From assembly GCA_029449245.1 (NCBI GenBank), contig JANATF010000011.1, positions 1,364,001-1,428,000 of the forward strand: a DNA stretch of 64,000 bases, read 5' to 3'. This DNA comes from Mortierella alpina (lineage: Eukaryota > Mortierellomycota > Mortierellomycetes > Mortierellales > Mortierellaceae). The notes under the pieces were generated by a model, which saw nothing but the letters and a program-made list of their open reading frames with translations, did no database searches and had not been told where the DNA came from. Below are positions 34,701 to 46,129 of the stretch, piece by piece (positions within the stretch are counted from its first letter, which is position 1; each line of letters starts with the position of its first letter). The position numbers and the translations under genes are program-made.

Positions 34701-36986
34701 ATCGATATTGATGAGGTCTCGATGGCCTCTTCGTTCTCTAAACCAGAGATGATCCGTCGCAAAAGCTCGAACATACTGGCAAGAGCTCTATCAAAGCGCT
34801 CAAGCATCATGTCAAGGAACAGAGTGGACTCGTCTGTCGCGATCAACGATGATGCTGAGGATGAAGCCATGGAAAAGAAGCTAGCCCAGAAACAGGGCGT
34901 ACTCTTCTTCCGTGTACTGAAGATTATGAAGCCAGAGATACCCATGGCCGTTTTCGGAGGCGTCATGAGTGCCATCGACGGAGCTGTAAGTCTAGATATC
35001 CATGAGCAAGAACGACGCGTTGCATTGTCTGGCGCACTCACACTTTTTTTTTTTTACTTTTACTTTTACTGTGTATGTGTGCTGTAGATCTACCCAGTGT
35101 TTGGAAAGATCTTTTCGCAAATGCTGAACATTCTGAGAAAACCAGAAAGTCCTACTTTTGTCCGAGACTCCAACTTTTGGTCTCTCATGTTTGTTGTGAT
35201 TGCAGTCATCGATTTTTTCGCCGTGGGATTGTCCGTGTACATCTTTAATCTCATTGGCGAGAAGATGGCTCTGCGGATGCGAACTCTCAGCTTCAAGGCC
35301 ATCCTCAGTCAGGAAATGGGCTTTTTTGACGAAGAAAGACACAACACTGGCGCGCTCTCCTCCCGACTGGCTAGGGACGCCTATCAAATGCACGAACTCG
35401 TGTCACAGCTCTTGAAGACCGCGTGTTCCACGTTGGCGATCGTGACGATCGGTCTTGTCTTTGCCTTTAATGCCAACTGGATCCTGACGTTCATTATCTT
35501 GGCCTTGATCCCACTCTTGGGGATGGCTCAGTATTACGAGGTCGCAGCGTTAACGGGATTTGGCCAAAAGACGCAGAAGGCCTATGAGGAATCGGGAAAA
35601 GTGGCCGCGGAGGCCATCGCCAACATTCGAACCGTCGCTGCATTGGCTAAGGAGGCCAGCTTTGAGGAAAAATATGAATGTAAGAGGCAGCCTAGCAATC
35701 GAGGCGTAGAGTGCAGAGATGATAGAGTATCAAACGCTTGCCCAACTGTCAACTACTAATCTTATCGCTCTTTTGATTGCAGTCGTCACCCGAAAGCCTC
35801 ACAAGTATTCCCTGCACAAGGCGTACTTTGCTTCCTTTGGATACGCGCTCGCACAGGGAGTCATGTTCTGGGCATATTCTGTTGGATTCTACGCAGGCTA
35901 CCGACTTCAGAGAGCGGGCCGCCTTCAGTGGTCCGAGATGTTTGACACCATGTTTGCTGTGGTGTTTATGGCCATGGGAATTGGCCAGATGGCCACTCAA
36001 CTGTACGGTTTTTTCCCCTCGGCGTTCTTGTTTTGCGTGAACTTTTGATTATATCTTCCTGTTGCGCAGTAAAAAAAAAAAAGAACACTACTCATCCCTC
36101 TTTTTATAATCGTGTTTTGCATTTTAGGCCAAGGTATGTCAAGGGCAAGCAGTCTGCGATCAATGTTTTCGAGCTCCTGGACAAAAAGACGACCATCGAT
36201 GCCGACAAGGACGGCGTCGAGCTCGATAATCTCCAGGGTGAAGCAGCCCTCGAAAACGTCGAGTTCGCGTACCCTACTAGACCAGACATCAAACTGTTCA
36301 AGGGTGTCAGTCTACAGGTCCATCCTTCCCAAACGGTTGCACTCGTCGGTCCTTCTGGATGTGGCAAGTCGACCATCATTGCGTTGCTGGAGCGATGGTA
36401 CGATGCCCTTGGTGGGCGGGCCTTGGTGGATCGCCACGACGTCAAGGACTTGCAGTTGAGCCATCTGCGGTCTCAAATGGCCCTTGTAGGGCAGGAACCC
36501 GTTCTCTTTGACAAATCCATTGGTGAGAACATCCGGTATGGAGTCCCAGATGGACAGTCTGTTGATCAGGAGCAGGTCGTCGCTGCTGCGAGGGCATCCA
36601 ATATCCACGATTTTGTCATGTCCCTACCCCAGGGCTATGATACTCCTGTTGGAGACAAGGGTTCACAGTTGTCTGGTGGGCAGAAGCAGCGTATTGCGAT
36701 TGCTCGTGCACTGATCCGTAACCCCAAGATCTTGTTGTTGGACGAGGCCACCTCGGCCTTGGACTCTGAATCTGAAAAACTGGTCCAGGAAGCCTTGGAC
36801 AAGGCTCGTACTGGACGCACAACGATTGTGATCGCGCATCGGTTGAGTACGATCCAGGATGCCGATTTAATTTTGGTCGTCAAGGATGGATCGATCGTAG
36901 AGTCCGGCCGGCATTACGAGCTGATTGGACTTGGAGGTGTTTATGCAGATCTGTGCAAAAAACAGAATCTTGAGGTGACGCATTAG
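31723..36986 (+). CDS. ABCB multidrug exporter, full length (11 exons, 1384 aa)
   Basis: Exons: 31723-32192, 32326-32348, 32479-32919, 33010-33223, 33357-33394, 33507-33612, 33704-34008, 34099-34985, 35088-35679, 35783-36002 and 36128-36986. The order is TMD1-NBD1-TMD2-NBD2, as in P-glycoprotein. NBD1 has GQSGSGKST (about 513), [15 protein letters not shown] (about 621), [12 protein letters not shown] and VAHRLSTI. NBD2 has GPSGCGKST (about 1174), [10 protein letters not shown] (about 1280), [12 protein letters not shown] and IAHRLSTI. All catalytic residues are intact, so an active ATP-driven exporter is expected. The cytosolic N-terminus of about 150 residues is disordered and acidic (DDEKDNESNGSNG). 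The 23-nt exon 2 is required to keep frame and gives WVYVGLGILCSLVLGVGQPT. Substrate not readable. It is a close paralogue of the exporter starting at 59597. Confidence 0.92.
32277..32315 (+). repeat. Three 13-bp tandem units in intron
   Basis: CGTACTTGTCC followed by two variable bases occurs three times in a row within intron 1 of the first ABCB gene, just before the 23-nt exon. Confidence 0.75.
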
Positions 36987-37343
36987 AGTAGCGCTTTTTT
37001 TTTTTTTTTTTTTTTTTTTTTGGATGTGGATGACTTACATCGCCACTTGTATTGTGGTTAATAGCAAACTAAAGGTGTCCTTCGAGGAAAGGTCTTCATA
37101 TGTTGTGCAGCGAACAGGGGGAAAGGGGGTGATCTGTGCTTTCGTTTGGTTGGACAACCCTTTATTTCTTTTGTCCTCCCCGCTTGTACTACTCAAATGT
37201 GCGAGACACGAAAAGCAGGGCTATCCCGCCTAGAGAAATAGCCTTGAAGAGAGATAGATGGCGTTTTGTTTGTGTGTACCTTGGTTTATTTCTTTCGCAA
37301 GTGATGTCTTGATGACTACAATGGAACGAACAGGAGGGTAAGG

Positions 37344-37378
<35 letters not shown>

Positions 37379-38705
37379 CGCCTTCAAGGACGCAGCATCG
37401 TAGAATAAGCGGAGTGTGAGAGGGATGCACAGTCTGCAATACAAAGCTCCTCATGCTTTTCATGAACCTTTTTTTTTGTGCACCTTTTATGGAAGCCATG
37501 CCCTCCCTTGGACCAGCTTTCTTGCTCATCCAAAGAAACAATGCTGAGAGGGGTGAGTTGAGGTGCGGTTGGAAAGGAGCCACAGCTTGGTCGGTAACGA
37601 TTAACAAGCACTCGAGATGACTTGTTGCAATGGAATACTTGAAGCGACAGTTACGTAGCACTTGCTTGAAGAGTGATGTGGCGCTTATGAACGACAAGGA
37701 AGACTTTGCTTCAACTGCGCGTGTAGGATATTTGTGTCTCCAGAGGAAATGTTACATGGTGCTCACAAAGCAACAGAATAGACAGGGTTTGCGTTTCTTC
37801 CCTTGACCACCCAAACCAATAACGACATGCTCGCTCTCGCCAAGTTGGGCTGGTGATCAAGAAAACTATACCTATATAGAGCGTGCTGTCCTAAAATAAA
37901 ACCGGGCAGCGGTGAGCAGTGGAGTTGTGGTCATTGTAGTGTAGGACATGATATTATGATGAGCATCGCGCGTTCATTGCCATTTGTAGCTCGGAAGAGG
38001 GCCTTTTTGTTTGGTGCTTGCAATCCGCGATTGAACTTGTTTGCCGAGCAAGAGATTTCCAGAGTGAGGGAGTGGGCGAAAAGGAAATGGCGAGCCAGCC
38101 GTGGGCATCCTTGCTGATCTGCTGCACCTCCTGAACTCTTTTCTTCTCTCTCTCTCTCTCTTTCCTGCACCGTCGCTCTCTCCATCTTCCGCCCTCCCAT
38201 CTGGCCTGCAGGTCCGCTTCACCCTCGCTCGTCGCTCTGTCACCCTCTGACTCCTTGTCCCAGCAACGTCTTTCTATAGGATAGACCCGAATGTGCGCGT
38301 CTGTCTCACCCGCACCGACAGAAAGCGACCCCCCCCCCCAATCCACTTCGCGGACACGCCCATTCGCTGGCGTGGTCACTCTCTCTCACCTTCGGCAGCG
38401 AGTGAACACAAAGCGCTTCTCTCGCACGAGAACTGAACACACTCAGCTACGCCCACTGCTGCCGCATAAAAGAGAGGCACCTCACCCTCCTTCTCGCCAT
38501 TCCATTCCATTCCGCACTCTCTTGTTTTCCAACTCCACTCATTCTCATTCGCATTCATTCCACTGCCGCTTGCTCACTCTTTGAGGATAAAAGAGTATTC
38601 TACGCTCGACTACTCTTGAACACAATCTCCTCCCAATTTGCCCAGAAAAATCCAAGGCAGCAAGCTGTTATAGACTGAATACGCCCAACGTCCCCGAGCA
38701 TAACG
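36987..38705. other. Intergenic with two long T-runs and MFS promoter
   Basis: T-runs of 27 (36995-37021) and 28 (37348-37375) bases bracket about 330 bases. They could be poly(A) ends of minus-strand retro-insertions or simple slippage. A minus-strand open frame across the second run is mostly poly-Lys from the run and is not a gene. The last 600 bases are CT-rich with a CATAAAAG at about 38465, fitting the promoter of the MFS gene. Confidence 0.5.
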
Positions 38706-41122
38706 ATGGCGTCGACAAAACCTCCCAGGAAGGGTGCGCTCCCGCAACAACCGTCAGAAATGACCATCACTGCGCTGGATAGTGAGAACACTCCACTGTT
38801 GTCCACCAGCAGAGACGGGTCATCTTCACCCGGTTCCTCATCCAACGGCAACAACAATTACAGCCAATCCGGTCAAAGGGAGACCGACTCGACCCTGGAG
38901 TACGTCAAGATCATCAACGAGTTCCTGCCATGGTACAAGCGCCCGTCCGTCTTGTGGCTCCTCCCCATCTTTGGGATTACATGGGTCAGTACCGGCATGC
39001 TACAGTCCTCTCTGGGCCAATACAAGGCATCGCTGCTCTGCCGCGAGTATCTGAATCGCCACACGTCCAACACGACATTGATGGCAACTGAGAGTGTGGC
39101 CTCGTTCCTGACGCACACTTCATTGCACACCGTCCATGGGCTGAGCCAAGTGACGGCCGCGTTCCGACCGGCGCCCGAATGCAAGGTCGCAGAGATTCAG
39201 GCATTCACTGCCAAAATCTTGGGCTTGGTCGAGGTGGTTGAGAGCATCGCGAGTATGTGTCCGCCAAGTTGCGATCCACGATGCCCTTGATCTGTGTCTG
39301 CGCTTCAAACTAACGGCTCCCCTCCCCCTATTTATTTAATGTATCACAAACTACCAGGCACCTTGTCGGCCGGGTACTACACTTCGCTGAGTGACAAGCA
39401 TGGAAGACGGATCATCATACTCATCTCCTTCTTCAATGCCTTCGTCGTCCTCTGTGCCCTTGTCGCCATGGGCGCGTACTGGGATCAGATCGGATTATCT
39501 CTGATGGTTTTATCTGGTCTTATCAACGGGCTGCTGGGAGGCAGCTTTTTGGGTCTGACCATGAGTCTGGCATACACCGCCGATTGCACAGAGCCGGGGA
39601 AGCGCGGATTGGCCTTTTCTTGGCTACACGCTGCCCTATACCTGGGGTTGGCCATCGGGTACGGACGGGCATCTCATCTCGCGTTAACGGATAGTCTCCG
39701 TCTCTTGGGTCAGGCGTAGGTGGCAATAGGTCATTAACATCTATACATTGTTGCAAATGATTTGTTAGGCCATACTTGGGTGGATCTATCTCCAAGGCTT
39801 CTGGCACGATTTTGACAGTCGTGTTCATTGACATGGTCATCACACTGATTGCGCTCCTGCTCGTTGTTCTGGTCCTGCCCGAGTCCCTTCCAGCGAAACA
39901 ACTTCCACCCCTTCGAAAGCTGTACCCAAAGATGAGCAAGAAGGACGATGACCCTGCCTTGGTCGTCGGCACTCAAGAGCGCGTTCCATGGCACTCTCAT
40001 GTGGTAAACTCCCTTGCTTTCTTCAAGCCCAACGGCCGGAACACCAACTTGATCCTTTTGGCGGGTATATCTTCCCTGGCGATGCTTGCCTACAAAGGCA
40101 CGCTCTCGGTCGTCATCTTGTACACCAACCAAGTCTTTCAATGGTCAGAGTACGAGGACGGAATCATGTTCTCGCTTGCCTCCATTGCCCGGCTCATTAC
40201 GATCCTACTCTTCCGTCCAGTACTGGTACACTTTTACCAAAAGGCCTCCCACAAAAAGATCAGCAAGGCGCGTGCTGCCAAGGCCACAACGGAGGAGGTG
40301 TACCCCAATGGGAAAACTTCAGCTTCGCCCTCTATGGATGGCCTCGTCCGACAAACATCACCCCACCAACCATCACCACATCGTCGCTCTCGCTATGATG
40401 ACACGGATCTGACCATTCCGATCGTCGTCGACCATTATGACCCAACCAGCGCAACAAGTGTCCAGCATCTGGGCGAAGCCGCACTTGATCTCTCCTCGGA
40501 CGAGGGCGAATCTGATAAAGACGACTCCTTCCTGGCCCGTCGTCAACGTCAGGAATCAGGCGATTCGTTCACCACGCTGACCTCTGGCAAGCTACATGAG
40601 CTCCATCGCTCCCCACGTTCATTCCCATCCAACACCAGCACGTCCAAGAACAAGGACAAAGCATCTGATGCCTCGCCACCCGCCATAGAGGATGTTGCAT
40701 CCTCAGGCAGATCCCAGGCAGAGACGTTTAGCGACATGAAGTTCGATACCTGGATGATCCGACTCGGGTTCGCTATCAACTCCATCACGTACATCGGGTA
40801 CGGCCTTGCGAGCGAAACGTGGATGTTCTACCTGGCCACCTCGCTCCATGCCATCTGTATCATCGCGACGCCCTCCATCAAGTCCTTGCTCACCCATTTG
40901 GTCGAGCCTTCGCAGTTCGGAGCCGCCTTGGGAGCACTGCAGGTCATGGACTCGATCGCGGCGATCTTCTCGCCGGTCGTGATCTCGTGGGTCTACGCGC
41001 TGACGGTCAAGAGTATGCCCGAGTTTGTGTGGTACACCTGCGCGGCCTGGACGGGCATCGGTGTCGTGCTCGGCTTTATGATCCGACAGAAGCAGTTCAG
41101 GAATAATGCGATCCGTGTCTGA
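38706..41122 (+). CDS. MFS transporter with long central loop (3 exons, 733 aa)
   Basis: Exons are 38706-39252, 39358-39658 and 39769-41122. Hydrophobic segments include YKRPSVLWLLPIFGITWVST, IIILISFFNAFVVLCALVAM, LSLMVLSGLINGLLGGSFLG and, in the second half, FVWYTCAAWTGIGVVLGFMI. The loop between helices 2 and 3 reads GYYTSLSDKHGRR, the MFS signature. A disordered loop of about 190 residues, with acidic and Ser-rich patches, splits the two halves. The overall plan resembles the yeast YCR023C group of uncharacterised MFS proteins; that assignment is from memory of the family and not certain. The first 60 residues carry ENTPLLST, a di-leucine-type acidic motif often linked to vacuolar sorting. 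Substrate unknown. Confidence 0.85.
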
Positions 41123-41480
41123 AAGGAATTCTCTGTAAAAAACAAAAGTGCGAGTTCTTATTTGTATACCCCCCTCCTCCCTTCTCCCCCTTCTCCTTCC
41201 CGTCCCCACCTGCTTCTTCTCCATACTCACTTTTTGTGTCCGCTCGATCTCCTACCATGTCCGCATATTACTGAACTATGCCTCCCCCATTGATATCTCT
41301 TCTCTTAATGACATTTTATTTTCCTTTTTATCTGTATATTCTCAAAAACGTCGCTGTACATGCAACCATGCAGTGCACGCCCATGTAATCTCACTAAGGC
41401 GCCCTATCATACCTATTCTGTAAAACTGATTTTCTCAAGAAGAATAAATATATTTTTGATATTGCTGGACAGAACCACAC
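41123..41480. other. Convergent 3' intergenic region
   Basis: Pyrimidine-rich spacer between the MFS gene (plus) and the membrane protein gene (minus), whose coding end is at 41481. No gene is seen. Confidence 0.6.
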
Positions 41481-44369
41481 TCACACCAACAGATCGAACC
41501 CAGAGTCACGGCGCACATCCACCACGGGGACCTTGTTACCATGCTGATCAATTGTATACTCTTGCATCGTCCGATCTGCCTCACGCGTGTTGTTGCTGGG
41601 CTTCCGGCCCGCCGACGCGCCTTTGGCATTCGTTCCTGTATGCGGATCATCATGCGGATGCACGCGCCGATAGGGTCCATGCGTGTTTTTGGAATTAAGA
41701 GCTGCGGCAGCGTGTGGAGTCGTGGTGGTCATCGCATGATGTCTGTGACTGTGACGGGAACCATCATCCACGTTCTCATCATCATCAACATCCTCGTCCT
41801 CGCCGTCGTTATCATCATCCGCGTCGTCGCCACTATCGTCCACCAAAAAGTAATCCTCCTTCTCGCGTTCGTTGTGCACGGACCTTCCGCGCGTCTCTGA
41901 ATGCACCTCGGCCGTCTCCAGTCCAGTGCCAGTCGTGTGACTTTTGACCTTGTCGGCATAGGAGATGGAAGGCTTCCGCAGAGTCTGATCGATCACACCC
42001 ATCGAGGGGTCGTCGTCCAGATTATTCGAGTCGGACGTAGAAGCCTTTGCACCGGCCGCAGCAGCAACCTCGGCAAAGGATTTCTTTCTTGGTGTTGCAG
42101 CTGATGCTGTTGCTGTTGCCGCTGCCGCTGCTCTTTCATCATCGTCCTGGATGATTTGAGAAATGGCTTGGCGAATGCCCCACGATTCTCCTTCATCCGA
42201 TTGTCCAAGAATGCCCTCACCCTCCAGGCCACCTGTTCGCATCGCATGGTCAAACGACTCTTTGAGCTCTTCGGTGAAATCTAATCAACCCATGGGGAAA
42301 CGACCCAACTTTGTCGATAAGCAACGCTTCCCGGCGACCAGCCTTGCGTAAATAGCAAGAGAGAAATAATCAACAATAGCACAATGCACAACTAACCTGT
42401 CACGGAATCTGGCAAATTGTCCTTGATGAGACTAGCAGTGGACTCTGCGGTCGAGGCCAATGCAGCCACAGTGGCCACTGCTGATCCAAGGACTCCACCT
42501 GAGAAGGCATCCATGTTTCGGAGGAGTTCACTCCCATGAACAAAGCCCAAAATCCTGGACCCAAGGTCTCGACCAGCCGTGGCATGATCTTGATGCTGCT
42601 GCGCGTGATGCATCGCTGGTGTACTCAGTTGCTCTGAAGACTTCAAGTGAGTGTTTCTAGGAAGTGGTGTGTGTGTTCCCAATGGCTTAGACTGCACGGC
42701 AGCTAGAGGATGAGTCTTGGATGAATCCGAAGCAGCTTCTGGTCCTTCTTGGGGTCTGTGCAGGGCGGTTGTATCCGCTTCACGGGTCTCTGTCGACGCA
42801 GGGGAAGCAACGGCGGCGTAAGAGGGTGCTTTGGGCTGCTCATTGCTAGCTTTAGGAGCGGTGGCCTGCGAATGTGACACTACTGGTTCCATAGCGCCCC
42901 TTAGTCTCTCAGTCTCAACCTTACTGTGCTGGGCATTCTTTGCAGCTGTAACTTTCTCTGCCCTTCTCGCCTTCTTGGATTTCTTGGTCGTAGAGGTGGT
43001 AACGGTATCTAATATACGTAGCGAGCGAGCGAGAGAGTTGGTAAAAAAACCACAGATGTAAACTTCAGAAAAATCTGCATCGTTTTGGCAACTTACGGTC
43101 AACTGGGCTTCTGGAAGTCTCCACAGCAGCACGCCTATTAGAATCTGCGTGTCCGTGAATGAGATTACCGAGTTCCTTGGATGCAATGTTCTTGTACGAT
43201 GGGTGCTCCAATGTCTCGCCACCATAAAACCCCTTGGCTCCTACCAAGGATCCTACAGAGTTGCTCTCAGGTTGATCGTGACCTCCGCTCAAGGCAGTGT
43301 CGTTCATAGCAGCTATCGAGTAGAGTCAGTGGACGAACGTTAGTTTCCTTGTTCGCCCAGGCAGCGATTCGAAGGTCGCCTGCTGAATGTGCCATCGTAC
43401 CGTAGATATCAATTGGCTTATAGTTCATCGCTTCGCCGCCATAAAATCCAGCAGACCCCATCATGGCCCCCCAAGAACTGAGACCGTAGTTGTTTCCTAG
43501 AGCATGGGGCGATGCCGAATCAGATACTGCATCGATCACCAAAACAGACATGAATTAGTAAAGATCCACTACAGGAAACTGGCAAATAGTGCTGTCGTGT
43601 CATATGCGATCGTGTCATTACCTTTGTCTTGCGCGCCTCCTCGGCTAGATGGATTTTTACTGTGGTTGCCCTTCTTGGACGATGCCTTTGAAGATCCTCC
43701 TGCTCCTCGAACCTGCTTTGTTGTTTCGCCAGTTCGTTTGCCTTTTCGATGGCCGACCTGCTGTGGATCGGCTTTCCGTGCTGGCGAGTGCGGGTGAGGC
43801 GCATCGTCATCCGATGTATGGCCAGCACCTTTGAGCGCACAGGCGGTCAAGATAAGCAGAATTAAAGGAAGGGCGAGAGTCAGAAGGAGAATCCTGGGGT
43901 CGATGTTGTAAGTCTCTGAGAGATGATCCAGTCCGAGACGGTGCTGGAGCGCTTGAACATCTGGCGTGTAGTTCCAGAGGATGTTGTCGACCGTTACGGA
44001 AGGATCCCACTGTGTCCACATCGCTCCCGGGTTGGCAAGAGGCTGAAAGAAGCTCGAAAACAAATCGTGTACCGAGTTTCTCACGTTGTCGCTATCACAA
44101 AAGCTAGATGCTCCGTCATAATTTATATTGTTTGCTGGCGGTTCGCAGACGGTTAAGCCATCGCGCTTCGGAATGTCGGGCTGACTGCTGCTAATTCTGC
44201 GGAGGTACGAGTTGAGGTAGGCTGCCGCATCCGAGACGGCAGAAGACACTGCGGCGGCAGAAGGGGTCGGTTGCGTGTGGCTCTGGTGGTGGTGGTGGTG
44301 GTAGTCGAATACTCTAGAGTACAGGTCATCGAAGGTGTTCTTCACCTGTGTGGCGAAGTCGCTTGCCAT
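41481..44369 (-). CDS. Single-pass membrane protein, unknown function (5 exons, 833 aa)
   Basis: Exons are 44369-43622, 43526-43401, 43312-43097, 43008-42397 and 42280-41481. Every intron is phase 1. The N-terminal 157 residues include a short His run (YHHHHHQSH) and four scattered Cys. A helix at about 158-179 ([20 protein letters not shown]) is followed by a basic Lys/Arg/Gly-rich segment. Exons 2 and 3 each carry a GFYGGE motif ([11 protein letters not shown] and [11 protein letters not shown]). The rest is disordered: Lys-rich [11 protein letters not shown], an Ala-rich part, and a strongly acidic run of Asp/Glu near 41760-41840. The end is [14 protein letters not shown]. No family is recognised. 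The arrangement (short lumenal or outer part, helix, long disordered tail) suggests an ER or nuclear-envelope protein, but that is a guess. Confidence 0.8.
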
Positions 44370-45045
44370 GGCCACGGTTGTTCGTGTGCGTAAAGAGATG
44401 GCGCTGTGTCGATAGGGAGGCAGGAAAGCGATGGCAAGAGTCGAAAGAGACGAGAAGAGCGTGTTTATGGGCCAGGCAGAGCGGCCGTCCATGCGAGACA
44501 TCCTCCGCGCGCGCCATTGGCCCGCTTTCGTTTCTCGCCCAATCTGCTGGTCAGACCAGGAAGCGTCTCTCAGAGCTGGTCTTCTTCCTCGAGGGTCTGC
44601 AGGAATCGTCGCTTGCGCATATGGACATGGGCTTTGCTATTATGCTCGCAACCGTCGTTCGCCTCGGCTTGTTTGTCACACAAGTCCCTCTTCCATGCTG
44701 ACCCACGACAAGCGCAACAGTGCGTGCACTTGTCATTTTCTTCTTTTGCCCGGTCGTAGTCTGCACTGCTCTGCGAGCCATTGGCGGAGCGGTGAAGTCA
44801 ACAAGGGACAATGCAACGGGTGCGATTGACGAGAGGCAAGCGTCTTGCCACACCCACCCAGTCATGATACGCCCAGCAGACATCACAGTAACATTTTTTT
44901 CCTCATCTTCTCATCATACACTCAAGCACTTTTTCCCCCTTCAACCGACCCAACTCACACTCATTCTTCACACAACAGAACACCACCCTCAATCCAAAAA
45001 ACCATCCCTCCGGCTTCGAACGAACGAACAAACAAACTCTCAGAC
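44370..45045. other. Divergent promoter region
   Basis: Shared upstream region of the membrane protein gene (minus, ATG 44369) and the small mitochondrial-type gene (plus, ATG 45046). No further gene is seen. Confidence 0.5.
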
Positions 45046-45219
45046 ATGCATACCGCTCGTCTCCTTAAGCAGGCCTCGCGTGGCATGAAGCCTCCAAATG
45101 ACGTTGTGCCGCTCCTCACCTTTGTGTCTGCCGGCCTCATCGGTGGATCCTTCGTAGCCCTCCGCAAACTCAGGACCGACCCACAGCTTCGCCATCACGT
45201 CCGCCACACCATCGAGTAG
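45046..45219 (+). CDS. Small NDUFA4/MLRQ-like membrane protein (57 aa)
   Basis: A single-exon 58-codon frame (with stop) starts MHTARLLKQASRGM. It is followed by PPNDVVPLLTFVSAGLIGGS, one hydrophobic helix, then VALRKLRTDPQLR. The order basic N-terminus, Pro, single helix of the form PLxxFxxxGxxG, and L-R-x-DP matches the NDUFA4/MLRQ (B12D) group. Members are single-helix proteins of the inner mitochondrial membrane linked to complex I or cytochrome oxidase. It is shorter than the animal protein, as expected for fungal and plant forms. AATAAA-type signals follow at 45293-45303. Other small single-helix mitochondrial proteins are possible, so the family call is moderate. Confidence 0.65.
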   Translation: MHTARLLKQASRGMKPPNDVVPLLTFVSAGLIGGSFVALRKLRTDPQLRHHVRHTIE

Positions 45220-46129
45220 TCCTCAGTGCCATTTGAGCGAGGATACGAAGCATGGCGTGTACATATAACGACTACGACAACGACCACAAAAAAAATAAAA
45301 TAAAGACACTTTCGCAGCAACAGCACCCTTAGATTGTTTTAGAGACGTTTTATTGAGAAGTGAGAAAGGAGAGACTGCAGTGGTAGGCCAATAATCCGCA
45401 TTGAGTTTCAGCCCTCGAAAGGACCTACAGCGTATTGGACTTATAGAAGCTGTGTGCTAGAGGCCGCTTTCAATCTCCCAGCCCGCCCCCCGTGAGGAGA
45501 GCGGAAAGGAGAGGATTGCTGGTAGCCATCCCGCCAGCGACTGACTGGCGTCCCCACTAGGGACAGTTGCGCACATACGCGGACTTTACCCGCTTGCAGA
45601 TCCACTTGCTGGATCGAGAAAAAAAAGTCCAAGCCGGCATGAACAGGAAATGGTCAGTCTCCTGCGCATGACAACGTAGCTTTTTTCTTCGTCGCAGCCG
45701 TATTGTTTCCAAGCAAACGCTATTCAGCCTCCCACTAGAGCAGTCTAAGGAGTGAAAAAAATTCAGGCAGCGATGGCCCTTTGTACCAGTGAGACCGTGC
45801 TTTTCATGTTGCACTCTTACCCCTGGTGCCACAGCCTTGCTCTAAGGGTGTCGGGGCAATTTTGCTCTCATTGGGGAGGACAAAAAAAAAAAGCGCCGAC
45901 AGCAGTCCCCGTTGTTTCGTGCAGCAAGCTCACCTCACCATTCGTGCACAGATGCCCATAATGATCTCGGAATGGAGGTTTATTTTTGCCTGGTCAAGCA
46001 GGTGTGCAAGAGATTAGATAGAGAGTAGTGAATAGTACATGAAAAAACGGCAAAAGAAAAGCAACAGGAAAAAAAAAGAAGAAACGAACACGCAAGGGAA
46101 AAGGACCTAAAAGAGAGAGCCTAGTTGGA
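45220..46129. other. Convergent 3' intergenic region with GC-rich hairpins
   Basis: Contains the polyadenylation region of the small gene (about 45293) and an AATAAA on the minus strand (45354-45349). A GC-rich block at 45470-45610 carries consecutive short hairpins: CGCCAG/CTGGCG at 45532-45550 and GTCCC/GGGAC at 45550-45564. No coding gene is convincing. Confidence 0.45.

Noticed and set aside
37230-37697. 155-codon minus-strand open frame
   Set aside because: Its middle is a Lys run produced by the 28-base T-run; no domain and no conserved-looking sequence on either side.
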